Source of the DNA: an uncultured Lachnospiraceae bacterium
Lineage (GTDB): Bacteria; Bacillota; Clostridia; Lachnospirales; Lachnospiraceae
Assembly (NCBI GenBank): GCA_910576895.1
Contig: CAJTJZ010000028.1
Coordinates: forward strand, 1-43,267
Direction: 5' to 3'
Length of the DNA: 43,267 nt
The notes beneath the pieces are model-generated. The model was given only the letters and a program-made list of their open reading frames with translations. It was not told where the DNA came from and did not search any database. Both the position numbers and the translations under genes were made by a program. Below are positions 9,627-18,178 of the stretch, one piece after another. How positions within the stretch are numbered: the first letter of the stretch is position 1; every line of letters begins with the position of its first letter.

Positions 9627-10175
9627 CTAATGTGTAGATCCTAATGTATTCAATATTTCTTTTATATCCCAAGAATATCTTGTACGCTTTTTTGTACCTA
9701 TTAGTTTCCTTGCACCATATTGAATCAAATGAACTTCATCAAAGGATTTTCTTTTGATTTCTTTTATCATACGATGAAAATCTTTGATATTTTGAAAATA
9801 AGTTCTTTGATTTCCAGAAGTGTCATCTCTAAAATTAAATACAAAAAATGCCATAACATTTGAATAGTTTGCAAATGTAGTTAAAGCTTCTATCTGATGA
9901 TATTTAATCATTTTTGAAGAGAGATCTTCTTTACTTACTTGCCAATTCATTGTTTTAAATTTGGTAGATTTTAATTCTAAACAGTAAAAGATACGATTTT
10001 TTGTATCAAACACAAAAAAATCGCATTCATTATTCCAAGTAAAAGATGTTTTACTACTATTATTATATGATTGTGCTGTATCACGAAGCCTATGTACCAG
10101 ACAATTCTCTGGGAATGATTTTCTTATATCATCTTCAAATAGTTTCCCTGAATTTTTTATGGAGATCACCACCAT
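9627..10175 (-). CDS. RecU-like Holliday junction resolvase / PD-(D/E)XK nuclease
   Basis: About 182 aa. The PD-(D/E)XK core is visible: GKLFEDDIRKSF (helix with conserved Glu), RLRDTAQSY, then NECDFFVFD...YCLELKSTKF (Asp ... E-x-K), and MIKYHQIEALTTFANY followed by MAFFVFNFRD, as in RecU resolvases that cut four-way junctions. In phages such enzymes trim branched DNA before packaging. The start is taken at ATGGTGGTG (10175), overlapping the upstream gene by 41 bp; longer starts lack a ribosome site. Its position inside the tail genes is odd. Confidence 0.75.
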   Translation of the reverse strand: MVVISIKNSGKLFEDDIRKSFPENCLVHRLRDTAQSYNNSSKTSFTWNNECDFFVFDTKNRIFYCLELKSTKFKTMNWQVSKEDLSSKMIKYHQIEALTTFANYSNVMAFFVFNFRDDTSGNQRTYFQNIKDFHRMIKEIKRKSFDEVHLIQYGARKLIGTKKRTRYSWDIKEILNTLGSTH

Positions 10176-10518
10176 GTTTTGATTTTTTAATTTTCTTTTC
10201 CGCATTAGTAGTATCCTGAATGTTCTCTGTTTCATTAAATGGTTTTTCATCCGCTAAAATGGTTTCGATTACAGATTGAATCTTTGGTAAAAAGTCTTTT
10301 ACATCTGTTAAATCAAGATTTTTAAATTTATCTTTTGCTTCCTCTTTCGTATACAAACCAATGGAATATCCACGAATAACTTGAAAGATTTTAAAATGTT
10401 CCGAAGTATCTGTATGAATTTTCCATGGACTAAGACTTAATTGTTCCTTACAGGATTGACATAAATAATATCCTTTTCCACAGATACTGCAAAATGCGTT
10501 ATTTATTTTTTTTGTCAT
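10135..10518 (-). CDS. Zinc-ribbon phage protein, possible chaperone partner
   Basis: A 127-aa protein with an N-terminal zinc-binding pair, CSICGKGYYLCQSC, followed by a helical middle and a lysine-rich tail (KKIKKSKHGGD). A GGTGGTGAATAAA ribosome site precedes it. It is the first gene after the tail tube terminator and overlaps the nuclease gene by 41 bp, so the pair is likely translationally coupled. It may bind DNA or RNA with that nuclease, or be a tail protein; function unknown. Confidence 0.65.
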   Translation of the reverse strand: MTKKINNAFCSICGKGYYLCQSCKEQLSLSPWKIHTDTSEHFKIFQVIRGYSIGLYTKEEAKDKFKNLDLTDVKDFLPKIQSVIETILADEKPFNETENIQDTTNAEKKIKKSKHGGDLHKKFRETI

Positions 10519-10540
10519 TTTATTTTATTCACCACCATGA

Positions 10541-10576
10541 AAAAAAGTAGGGCATAGGAGCTTCGTCACTACACCC
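10541..10576 (-). terminator. Intrinsic terminator after the tail tube gene
   Basis: Read leftward: GGGTGTAG, an 11-nt loop, CTATGCCC (8-bp stem with two G-U pairs), then a run of Ts. It lies 20 nt beyond the tail tube stop. Confidence 0.8.
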
Positions 10577-10597
10577 TGCCTTTAGAAAAAAAGTTTT

Positions 10598-11416
10598 TTA
10601 CTGTGATACAATAATAGAAAATAATTCATCATTCGTTTCATCACAGAAATCTTTCATCATATTGAACTCAAAAGCGTGTTTTCCAGTAGAAGTAAGAGCA
10701 AGCTCAATTTGTTCTGGATTTAATTTTGCTTTTGGACAAATAATTTTTCCTGAATACGTAATATTTTCATTACAACGGTCTTTAAAGTAAGCGTATACAA
10801 CTAAACTAACGGCTCTTGGAAATTCCGAAGCACGATTTGAAATTTTCATAGCTTCCAAGGTTTCATATTGATACTCCACATAAATTTTACTAGTCAAGCC
10901 TTCTGGAACAGTAATAATGGTAGTATCACCAGTTTCATTATCTGCAACAAAATTTTTAGCGGAAGCCGTAGCACCAGCAACATACATAGTACCAATTTCG
11001 TTATTCACAATAGAATAAATGTATTTTATTTCCTTAGAAGATTTATGAGCAAGTGTAATTTTACCATCCGTTGGAGTAAGGATTTCATAGGCATAATCCT
11101 CAATTTTTGCATCATTATCTGTTTCGTTACCATAGGTATAATCTTTTAATCCAGCAACTTGCTTTTTTGCACCATATTGTTCCGCAGCAAGATCAAGCGA
11201 AATCAAAGAATTTGTGGCAGAAAGAGTTGCTTTTTTCGCACGATACATAGTTGTAATGACAGAACCCATAGCATCTGTAACTTCTTCACTTTCTGCGGTA
11301 CATTGCAGGGAAGGTTCTTCTAAAGAAGTGAGTCGAAAAAGTAATTGACCCGTTGCAAGGTCATGAGCTGCAAGACTTCTAATTTTATCAAGTATTAATT
11401 CGTTCTTATTAAACAT
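10598..11416 (-). CDS. Major tail (tube) protein
   Basis: A 272-aa protein that I assign as the subunit of the tail tube. It has the usual pattern: an N-terminal region describing a tube domain (GQLLFRLTSLEEPSLQC, SEEVTDAMGSVITTMYRAKKATLSA), a central Ig-like or decorated insertion (TPTDGKITLAHKSS; TIITVPEGLTSKIYVEY) and the late block FPRAVSLVVYAYFKD...SGKIICPKAKLNPEQ. AAGGAGGAACAAATT precedes the ATG. Strong terminator hairpins on both sides suggest a separate, abundant transcript or high stability. Confidence 0.8.
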   Translation of the reverse strand: MFNKNELILDKIRSLAAHDLATGQLLFRLTSLEEPSLQCTAESEEVTDAMGSVITTMYRAKKATLSATNSLISLDLAAEQYGAKKQVAGLKDYTYGNETDNDAKIEDYAYEILTPTDGKITLAHKSSKEIKYIYSIVNNEIGTMYVAGATASAKNFVADNETGDTTIITVPEGLTSKIYVEYQYETLEAMKISNRASEFPRAVSLVVYAYFKDRCNENITYSGKIICPKAKLNPEQIELALTSTGKHAFEFNMMKDFCDETNDELFSIIVSQ

Positions 11417-11438
11417 AATTTGTTCCTCCTTAATTTAT

Positions 11439-11477
11439 AAAAAAAAGCTATCCACCTATGATTTCATGTGATAGCTC
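11439..11477 (-). terminator. Intrinsic terminator upstream of the tail tube gene
   Basis: Read leftward: AGCTATC, a 17-nt loop, GATAGCT, then seven or more Ts. It sits between the 275-aa gene and the tail tube ribosome site, leaving little room for a promoter after it. Confidence 0.8.
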
Positions 11478-11493
11478 TAACATTTTAAGTTAC

Positions 11494-12321
11494 TTATTCA
11501 ATCGAACCAGTCCAATCAAGTCTTGTTTTATCAACTCCTTTTAGACTGGCAAATCCCGAATATGCACCTTGCAAAAGCATTTGTGCATCTTGAATTTTTC
11601 CTACTCGTTTAATATTATCAAAAAATTTACATATAGTCATATTCATAATTTTGTCATCACCACATTGACCTGTATATACAGATAAAGCAGATACTAAAGG
11701 TTTTAAAATACTTTTATATGGTTTCTTTGCTGCCATTCTAGCTTCTTCTCTTGCATCTTCAATCAAATCCATTTTCGTTCTTTCATTGGCTGGCACTTGA
11801 TTGTTTCGTTTAAAACCATGAATTTTTCTGACAACCTCTACAATTTGTGCATATAACATTCTATCAATTGTTATATCACGTTCTTTATTATAAAGAACTA
11901 CTTGATTACTTTTTTCTATAAAATATGGTACAAAATCTGCAAAATCGATATCTTTTAAAACTAATTCCAAAGGATTTGTTTTCAAATCCTCTAATTCTTC
12001 TTTTGAATAATTTGCCAATTCTTTTTGATACTTTTCAGAATGACTTGTTAATTCAAAATATATATATTTTTTACTAGATACTAGTTGAGATATCAATTTT
12101 ATAAAGAGATCATAATCTTCTATTTGGGTATAATCAATCCCCATATCCCATAATTGCCATTTGAGATCTGCACCAACACTCGTAAGGGTATGTACTGCAC
12201 TAAAATATTTTTGTTCACCAAATAGTTTAATCTCTTTTAAAGATGGTTGTGTAACAATAATCTCTTTTGTAATACAAATATCGTCACCATCATATACTTG
12301 AAATTCATCATATGGATTCAT
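11494..12321 (-). CDS. Phage structural protein, unknown (275 aa)
   Basis: Starts MNPYDEFQVYDGDDICITKE after GGAGTGTGAACT. It has a beta-rich start followed by a long helical acidic middle and a basic segment (KKPYKSILKPLVSALSVY). I do not recognise it. The position between a tail terminator candidate and the tail tube suggests a tail or neck component. The terminator hairpin follows 18 nt after the stop. Confidence 0.65.
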   Translation of the reverse strand: MNPYDEFQVYDGDDICITKEIIVTQPSLKEIKLFGEQKYFSAVHTLTSVGADLKWQLWDMGIDYTQIEDYDLFIKLISQLVSSKKYIYFELTSHSEKYQKELANYSKEELEDLKTNPLELVLKDIDFADFVPYFIEKSNQVVLYNKERDITIDRMLYAQIVEVVRKIHGFKRNNQVPANERTKMDLIEDAREEARMAAKKPYKSILKPLVSALSVYTGQCGDDKIMNMTICKFFDNIKRVGKIQDAQMLLQGAYSGFASLKGVDKTRLDWTGSIE

Positions 12322-12338
12322 AGTTCACACTCCGATTC

Positions 12339-12833
12339 TTATTCTTCTTTGCATACCGATTGATTAAAATCAGTTGCTTCAAACACCATTTTTCGATAAG
12401 CATAATCCTGTTGAAAAGAACCTTCGATATTAGTAATGCAAAGGATTTCTCCAATACCAAAATCTGTTCTTCCATTTAGCATAGTATCAATTAATTCAGA
12501 AATATAATCATTTCGATTTTGTGTAACCTTTGGAATATTATCTACTTTCATATGTCTTTCGTGAGAGATAATCCAGATCTCAATTTGTGGTTTAGTAAAT
12601 GGTTTGGAACGAAAATAAGTATCTGGAATATGAACTTGAATCGTAAGGAAGGTATCTACATTATTTAAGGTAAAAGGATTTTGGTTATAATCAAAAATAT
12701 GTGTACCAATTAGTTTTTCTGTTTTTTTTGCATCAATTTCTCGGCTATCAATTGCTTGTACAATTTCAGGATTTTTAATGAATTCTTTGATGATTTTTTT
12801 CTTGGATTTTCCAATAATAGAACTATTTGCCAT
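12339..12833 (-). CDS. Putative tail terminator / completion protein
   Basis: A 164-aa protein. A helical N-terminus (SIIGKSKKKIIKEFIKNPEIV) precedes a beta-rich centre (TFLTIQVHIPDTYF, PQIEIWIISHERHMKVDN) and ...RTDFGIGEILCITN. This layout, with the conserved 'hERhmk' region, is common in neck or tail completion proteins of low-GC phages. There is no clear ribosome site; the stop of the preceding gene lies 4 nt before the ATG, so translation is probably coupled. Confidence 0.55.
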   Translation of the reverse strand: MANSSIIGKSKKKIIKEFIKNPEIVQAIDSREIDAKKTEKLIGTHIFDYNQNPFTLNNVDTFLTIQVHIPDTYFRSKPFTKPQIEIWIISHERHMKVDNIPKVTQNRNDYISELIDTMLNGRTDFGIGEILCITNIEGSFQQDYAYRKMVFEATDFNQSVCKEE

Positions 12834-12837
12834 AGGA

Positions 12838-13887
12838 TCATAATAAAGAATCTATTTTGATAATGACAGTGGAGGAGTAGTTGCCAAAGCGATCAGAAAA
12901 CACTAATTTTATTTCTTCATCAATGTATTCTTCTTTATCTATCCCTATCCAAATTTCATTATCAGATTCTTTTACCTCCAAAATATTTAGAAAATCACAG
13001 AGGATTGTCCATTTAGGCAGAATATCCGTTCGTTCTTTTCCATTTTCATCATAGAATTTACCAAGAAATAATTGAGCATCTCCACCTGATTTTATTATCG
13101 TTGTTTCATAAGTAATGACAGAACGCATCACCGATGGATTTACAGATATCTTTTGGTTATCAATAGAAATATAATCACAAATACCTAATTCTATATTATC
13201 CTTTTTATCATCTCGTGCATATTGAGTTACCGTTATGACAACAATTCCTTTTCCAATATTATAACTGGTATTATCATTTTGAGTTATGATATACGTGGTT
13301 GGATTTGCTTTATTCTTATCTAAAAAGAATCTTCTTGGTGTATCCAAAGCCAAGGTATTTTCGTCACAAGGTAATTTCAACATATGCTGTGCTGTACCAA
13401 CGGTATATTTCCCTTTTGCAGTTTCCCCAGAATTATATTGTGTTGCGTTTACATCATAGCAAGGATATTCTAAAATCTTTCCTGTTGTATCCTGCCATTT
13501 TAAGATCCAATTACATAAAGTTAATTTTCCCTTATAATGTATCGTATCTATATCAAAGGATTCTGTACAAAGGTAAAATTCATTATGTACTGTATCGTAA
13601 ATCATATCTCCTACAAGAATTTTTGTATGATATTCTGTCTGAAATTTAACAGTATAACCATTTGCAGCGGAATAAGTACGTTTATATAATCGAATTGCGA
13701 TAGAAGACTCCTTTTCATAATCTTCTTTTTGATTTTTTCCTAATTTCCAAAAATAAATACCTTCTGATAGGGAAGCATCATCATGAAAGGTTTCTTGTAA
13801 CAACATTTTACTATTAAAAATCTTTTCCTCTCGTAATGTGCCACCACATCGTTTCATTCGTTTATGAAATCTTTTTAAACATTCCAT
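12838..13887 (-). CDS. Head closure / neck protein with Ig-like C-terminus
   Basis: A 349-aa protein after AAGGTGGTGGCATC. The N-terminal half holds a head-closure-like region (MIYDTVHNEFYLCTESFD then GKLTLCNWILKWQDTTGKI, typical of phage proteins that join portal rings to the tail). The C-terminal part (KWTILCDFLNILEVKE...IWIGIDKEEYIDEEIKLVFSD) is beta-rich and Ig-like, perhaps exposed on the virion. Function by layout and position, not a firm match. Confidence 0.55.
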   Translation of the reverse strand: MECLKRFHKRMKRCGGTLREEKIFNSKMLLQETFHDDASLSEGIYFWKLGKNQKEDYEKESSIAIRLYKRTYSAANGYTVKFQTEYHTKILVGDMIYDTVHNEFYLCTESFDIDTIHYKGKLTLCNWILKWQDTTGKILEYPCYDVNATQYNSGETAKGKYTVGTAQHMLKLPCDENTLALDTPRRFFLDKNKANPTTYIITQNDNTSYNIGKGIVVITVTQYARDDKKDNIELGICDYISIDNQKISVNPSVMRSVITYETTIIKSGGDAQLFLGKFYDENGKERTDILPKWTILCDFLNILEVKESDNEIWIGIDKEEYIDEEIKLVFSDRFGNYSSTVIIKIDSLL

Positions 13888-13915
13888 GATGCCACCACCT
13901 TAATTTTATATCATA

Positions 13916-14248
13916 TTAATTATAAATACATTTTGCTTTATTTTCTTTTGGTATATAACCTTCGTTTGTTATCATCATCTGCAAATATTTTAACATTCCA
14001 AGTGCTTCTGAAGTAGAAAGTTCAGAATCACAAATTATGTTCTCGATGGTATACATCAATGTATGGATAGGTCTTTGGCTAGAATAAGATTTTTGTGGAA
14101 CTAAAGGTTCTTCTTCTTCCAATCTGCCATAATAAAACCTAGCCATATCTAAATCTTTATTTACTTCTTCCAAAATAAATTCACCTATTTTAGAAGAAGT
14201 AAATTCTTTTTCTTTATCTTTATCTATACAGGGTAGTAATCTTTTCAT
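13916..14248 (-). CDS. Small neck/head-tail protein, unknown
   Basis: About 110 aa, mainly helical (FTSSKIGEFILEEVNKDLDMARF; SEALGMLKYLQMMITNEGY). AAAGAGGTGTTCAAG precedes the chosen ATG; a GTG nine bases upstream is less well placed. It lies in the connector block between two putative neck genes. Family not recognised. Confidence 0.65.
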   Translation of the reverse strand: MKRLLPCIDKDKEKEFTSSKIGEFILEEVNKDLDMARFYYGRLEEEEPLVPQKSYSSQRPIHTLMYTIENIICDSELSTSEALGMLKYLQMMITNEGYIPKENKAKCIYN

Positions 14249-14265
14249 CTTGAACACCTCTTTCC

Positions 14266-14739
14266 TTATATTTTTTCTTGTTTTCGTCTAACATTTCTTT
14301 TTAATATTTCAAAAGTATTTTTTTTAGAATGTTTTTTCCATGCATAGCGTGACAAAAGTGTTTCATTTTCCTTACGATATACTTCACGCATTTCCAAAAG
14401 CTTTGTCAGCATATTGGCAGGACTAAAGGCATGAAAATCACTGGAACTCAAATTTACTTTAAGTAAAGAAGGAGTTCTGATACAATTAGCATCTATGTAT
14501 TCTAAGAGCATGAAATTACTAAGGATTTCTATTTCTTCCTCTAATAATTCCATGTTAAATTGCTCTAAAATATCATCTCTATCTTTTAAATTATTTTCAC
14601 AAACATGAAATCGAACGATTGCTGGTAAAAGATAATCATGGAGTTCTTCTTTTACCTCATCTGTAGTCATAAAAGGAATTTCATAACTACGAAATTTCGG
14701 TAAAAGATTTTCATATAATTTTTCATAGGGAGTAGGCAT
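14266..14739 (-). CDS. Putative head-tail connector (adaptor)
   Basis: About 157 aa, nearly all helical, starting MPTPYEKLYENLLPKFRSYE with AAAGGAG nine bases upstream. LHDYLLPAIVRFHVCENNL and MLLEYIDANCIRTPSLLK resemble the helical bundle of gp15/gp6-type adaptors that bind the portal. It directly follows the capsid block in transcription order, which supports an adaptor role. The assignment is by layout. Confidence 0.6.
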   Translation of the reverse strand: MPTPYEKLYENLLPKFRSYEIPFMTTDEVKEELHDYLLPAIVRFHVCENNLKDRDDILEQFNMELLEEEIEILSNFMLLEYIDANCIRTPSLLKVNLSSSDFHAFSPANMLTKLLEMREVYRKENETLLSRYAWKKHSKKNTFEILKRNVRRKQEKI

Positions 14740-14760
14740 TATCACACACTCCTTTCTGTT

Positions 14761-15351
14761 TTAAGTAAAAGCAAGAAAATCAGTATCTAGCTTTCTACTA
14801 AGAGTTTTTATAATAGAAACATCACGAATAATACCATCGGAAACAAGCTGCTTAATTTTATTTACAATAGCGAATTTCATTCCAAGAGGTGCTTGTGTAA
14901 TAGCAGTGGTAAGATTTTCCATATTATCTTTTGTATAACTTGACTCTTTCATTAGAAATTCGTAACTTTCGAAAATTTTCATCAATCCGAACTGAATTAA
15001 AACTCTTTCGTCCATTGGCTTTAACCATAAATTTCTGAAATATCCTTTATTATTTCTCCACATATCCTTTAGAGTTTCTACTGTCATATATTCAATATGT
15101 CCGACTTCTTCCCATTCATATATATCTTGTGTACGTTTATCCAGATAACTTACATGAGGGATAAGAGAAACTACGGGAATTTCCTCAAAATCTTCTAAAG
15201 TAATGGATTGTCTTGTTACTGCTTGTTTTCTTTTACTTTTTACAGTTTCTTTTTTATCTTTCGTCTCCTTATTTTCTACAACAGAATTTTCACCTACTGC
15301 ATTTACAGTAGGTGCTTCCTCTGTTGTAGTATTGATTGTGTTTTTCGTCAT
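14761..15351 (-). CDS. Phage head-associated protein, unknown
   Basis: A 196-aa protein. The first ~55 residues are low complexity (Thr/Glu/Lys: TKDKKETVKSKRKQ), followed by a folded part with EDFEEIPVVSLIPHVSYLDK and WEEVGHIEYMTVETLKDMWRN. The start follows AAAGGTGGTATTGATT. It lies directly after the major capsid gene in transcription order. Perhaps a minor head protein; not recognised. Confidence 0.65.
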   Translation of the reverse strand: MTKNTINTTTEEAPTVNAVGENSVVENKETKDKKETVKSKRKQAVTRQSITLEDFEEIPVVSLIPHVSYLDKRTQDIYEWEEVGHIEYMTVETLKDMWRNNKGYFRNLWLKPMDERVLIQFGLMKIFESYEFLMKESSYTKDNMENLTTAITQAPLGMKFAIVNKIKQLVSDGIIRDVSIIKTLSRKLDTDFLAFT

Positions 15352-15388
15352 AATCAATACCACCTTTCATAAAATAATTTTCTATCTT

Positions 15389-16423
15389 TTATGCGAATTG
15401 GAAAAGACCAAAGTATGCTGGAAGGATCATACCGATTTCCATTAATGTTTGGATTTGAATATCAATCGTCATATCATTGTTCTTTTTCCCTGTAGTATCT
15501 ATATCAGAACGTGTATCTCCAATAAATCCTAATTTAATTGGTTTTACATCACCACCCATAACAAATAATTGACTATCATTAAGAGCAAGGGTAAATGTAC
15601 CAGATTTTAATGTTTGTGGGATAATCATTAGCTTATTTCCTTCCCAGTTGCCAACAGAACCCGTTTGTGCTTTTGCTTCTTTCTGGGAATTAGCAAACAT
15701 TTTATCAGGAATCACACCAGCTAATTTTCTTAATGCACCCCGAGTACCAGCAAGCGTAAGAGAATCATACCCACCAGCAGCTTGTACTAAATCACATAAT
15801 CCACCAATCGCATCTTCACTGTTACCACTACGAACAAAATCTGTTGGAACAACGGAAGCTACATTTTGGAATTGAAGATAAAGTCTGTCTTGAATATATT
15901 TATTAATAGATTTGTAAACTTTATCTGTCAATCTTTCGAGAGAAGTGATATTCAATAAGAAACGTTCTAATTCATCATACACATGAATATAAATCCATTC
16001 TTTTGGAAGCGTAAGTTCCTCTCCTAAATCAATGGATTGTCGATTCGTATCCCAATGATTTCCTGCAAAAGAAGCTACAGAAAGCAGACCACCTTCATGA
16101 TACCAAGCAGTTTTATCCCCGAGTAGTCGATTCTTAACCTCAACAAAGGCTTCCATAAAAGGAGAATCCAGAACATCTTCTCCGATAGTGACATTCACAA
16201 TTTCTTCCATAATTTCAAACAAGACAAGATTATTACGTCTAAATGCTTGAAACAACGTAGCACCTTTCAAAATATCATGATTAATCGTATCTCTAAGATA
16301 ATTTTCAAGGTCTTTTCTACCAACCTTATCTTTATCTACATGAAGCGAAAAATCGCCTCTTGCTAAATCTAAAGCAAGATCATATATTTTTATTTCTTCT
16401 TTACTAAAATGAAATCTTGACAT
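15389..16423 (-). CDS. Major capsid protein (HK97 fold)
   Basis: A 344-aa protein after TTAAGGAGGAAATACTT. The layout matches an HK97-type capsid subunit: N-terminal arm region, an E-loop segment (around RQSIDLGEELTLPKEW), a long spine-helix region (YKSINKYIQDRLYLQFQNV), then the A/P domain with GGYDSLTLAGTRGALRKLAG and PDKMFANSQKEA...GNWEGNKLMIIPQTL, ending DIQIQTLMEIGMILPAYFGLFQF. It lacks a visible N-terminal delta domain, which agrees with a separate scaffold upstream. Confidence 0.88.
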   Translation of the reverse strand: MSRFHFSKEEIKIYDLALDLARGDFSLHVDKDKVGRKDLENYLRDTINHDILKGATLFQAFRRNNLVLFEIMEEIVNVTIGEDVLDSPFMEAFVEVKNRLLGDKTAWYHEGGLLSVASFAGNHWDTNRQSIDLGEELTLPKEWIYIHVYDELERFLLNITSLERLTDKVYKSINKYIQDRLYLQFQNVASVVPTDFVRSGNSEDAIGGLCDLVQAAGGYDSLTLAGTRGALRKLAGVIPDKMFANSQKEAKAQTGSVGNWEGNKLMIIPQTLKSGTFTLALNDSQLFVMGGDVKPIKLGFIGDTRSDIDTTGKKNNDMTIDIQIQTLMEIGMILPAYFGLFQFA

Positions 16424-16455
16424 AAGTATTTCCTCCTTAATTACATAATAATTTA

Positions 16456-17043
16456 TTATGCTAAAGCAATAATTTTGGCTTCATAAATTGCAGTAGCATA
16501 TCCATAAGTACGAAGTGGTGTAGATAGAGATGCCCCCATCCTACGTTTCCGCATAATTCGAGCTTTGAACACTGAGGTAGTAGTAGAAGCAGTCGTACCA
16601 GAAGATGTAACTTTTTCAGCTACCAATTTTCCTGTAGTAGAATCAATAGTTACATTAATTTCATCTGCTGTAAAATCTGTTACATCCGTTACTATTTTTT
16701 GAGTGGCAGATGTAATACCTTCGATGGTAATACCAAACTCGTCTAATTTTTTTACAACACGTACTCTAAATGGAACATCTGCTTTATTAATATAGTTATC
16801 TCTACGCTGATTTGTAAGCTTACTTGTATCCTCTGTCCAAGCAGGATGATCTACTACTACCACAGGACTTCCTTCTTTAAATCCTTTTACAAATTTATAA
16901 ATATTACTTTCCCCATCTGCTAAACCATCCAGATACCCAAATGTACCATTTTCGATATCTTCTGTAGCAATAGCATCTAAAATTCTTTCGGCATAGTGTG
17001 TACTTGCCATCAATGTACTTTCAAAGACACAATATCTAGACAT
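16456..17043 (-). CDS. Putative capsid decoration / head protein
   Basis: A 195-aa protein. I start it at MSRYCVFESTLMASTHYAER because AAAGGAGGAATTTATT precedes that ATG; the longer frame runs into the endonuclease gene. It is beta-rich with a Thr/Ser-rich section (TSSGTTASTTTSVFKARI) and ends RTYGYATAIYEAKIIALA. Small beta-rich proteins just before the capsid gene are often head decoration proteins. Role inferred from position. Confidence 0.7.
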   Translation of the reverse strand: MSRYCVFESTLMASTHYAERILDAIATEDIENGTFGYLDGLADGESNIYKFVKGFKEGSPVVVVDHPAWTEDTSKLTNQRRDNYINKADVPFRVRVVKKLDEFGITIEGITSATQKIVTDVTDFTADEINVTIDSTTGKLVAEKVTSSGTTASTTTSVFKARIMRKRRMGASLSTPLRTYGYATAIYEAKIIALA

Positions 17044-17062
17044 AATAAATTCCTCCTTTAAA

Positions 17063-18163
17063 TTAAATAAACTGCCAATGGAATCCATTGGCAGTTTCAC
17101 ATTTTTTATTACAACATTTTGATACATAAGTATCATTATAGCCATCTTTTTTTACATCATTAATACAATCGTATATTTTACCTGTTTCAACACATATAAT
17201 TCTTTTGCATCTTTTACTACTCTTTTTATAATTTGTAACATAATCACATAAACCAATTTCAGCAGCTTTTTTCAAACTTGAAATTACAGTACATATATGT
17301 ATTCCTGTATACTCTGAAATGTCTTTAGTATTTTTCATACCATTATTCCAAAGGTCTGTAATAAATTTTACTTTAGAAGTGAAAGTAATCAATGAACACT
17401 TATCCCAATCAATATTGGATAAATCAAATAATACAGATAACTGGCTATTTAAGATAGAATTTTTTATATACTCTAAATTTGATTTTTTGCAATCTAATTC
17501 AATATAAAATTTAATTCCATTTTTTATAGCTAAATCCTTTTTATATTTATCATTTTCTTGTTCTTCACTAATATCTCTGGCTTTTCTACTTAAGCATCTA
17601 AAACTTCTTGTATAATGTTGAATACCATGAGTTTCAACTATGGTACTGTATTCAGGAATATAAAAATCATATCTTTTACGCCTAGACCAATTAGTTGTTC
17701 TGTCATGTATAAAGCCAACATCTAATTGTCTAAACATTTCAGATATAAATTTTTCAGAATAACTTTCGCCATCAGAACAATAAGGACATGGTAATCCTTG
17801 AACTGTAATGTTTTTAATTATTTTGTTTTTAATAACCTTTCCACAATTAGGACAAACCCAGTCAACCTTTTGACTTCCAGTCGCAAAATATTTATATCCA
17901 TCATCATGATTCAATAGCATTTTTGCAATTTTAGGATGGGTAGTCCACATATCAGTTTCTCCAACAAATACTTTTCTTCGTTTACAATAAGGACAATGTT
18001 CTTTCCCGTCATAAATTTCACAAGTTTCAAAATCAAAAATGTGATTTGGATTTTTATAGCACTGAAATTTTATTTTTTTATGATTTCCACAATATTTTTC
18101 TAATGGCTTGTATTTAACATTATTTACTTTTAACTTTTCTATAAAATCTTCATTAGACAACAT
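17063..18163 (-). CDS. EDxHD-type homing endonuclease with zinc ribbons
   Basis: About 366 aa. Two N-terminal treble-clef/zinc-ribbon units (CPYCKRR; WVCPNCGK...LPCPYCSDG) precede a Vsr-like nuclease core: SEKFISEMFRQLDV, RYDFYIPEYSTIVETHGIQHY. The spaced Asp, Glu and His-Gly-x-Gln-His match the EDxHD family (I-Bth0305I). A NUMOD1-like C-terminus follows (CVETGKIYDCINDVKKDGY). I start at the ATG 8 nt after GAGGG. It is wedged between scaffold and decoration genes with 15- and 19-bp gaps, a free-standing mobile gene in the head operon. Confidence 0.87.
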   Translation of the reverse strand: MLSNEDFIEKLKVNNVKYKPLEKYCGNHKKIKFQCYKNPNHIFDFETCEIYDGKEHCPYCKRRKVFVGETDMWTTHPKIAKMLLNHDDGYKYFATGSQKVDWVCPNCGKVIKNKIIKNITVQGLPCPYCSDGESYSEKFISEMFRQLDVGFIHDRTTNWSRRKRYDFYIPEYSTIVETHGIQHYTRSFRCLSRKARDISEEQENDKYKKDLAIKNGIKFYIELDCKKSNLEYIKNSILNSQLSVLFDLSNIDWDKCSLITFTSKVKFITDLWNNGMKNTKDISEYTGIHICTVISSLKKAAEIGLCDYVTNYKKSSKRCKRIICVETGKIYDCINDVKKDGYNDTYVSKCCNKKCETANGFHWQFI

Positions 18164-18178
18164 ACATGACATCCCTCA

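Noticed and set aside
17044..17145. N-terminal extension of the decoration protein
   Set aside because: It overlaps the endonuclease gene, and a strong ribosome site marks the internal ATG.
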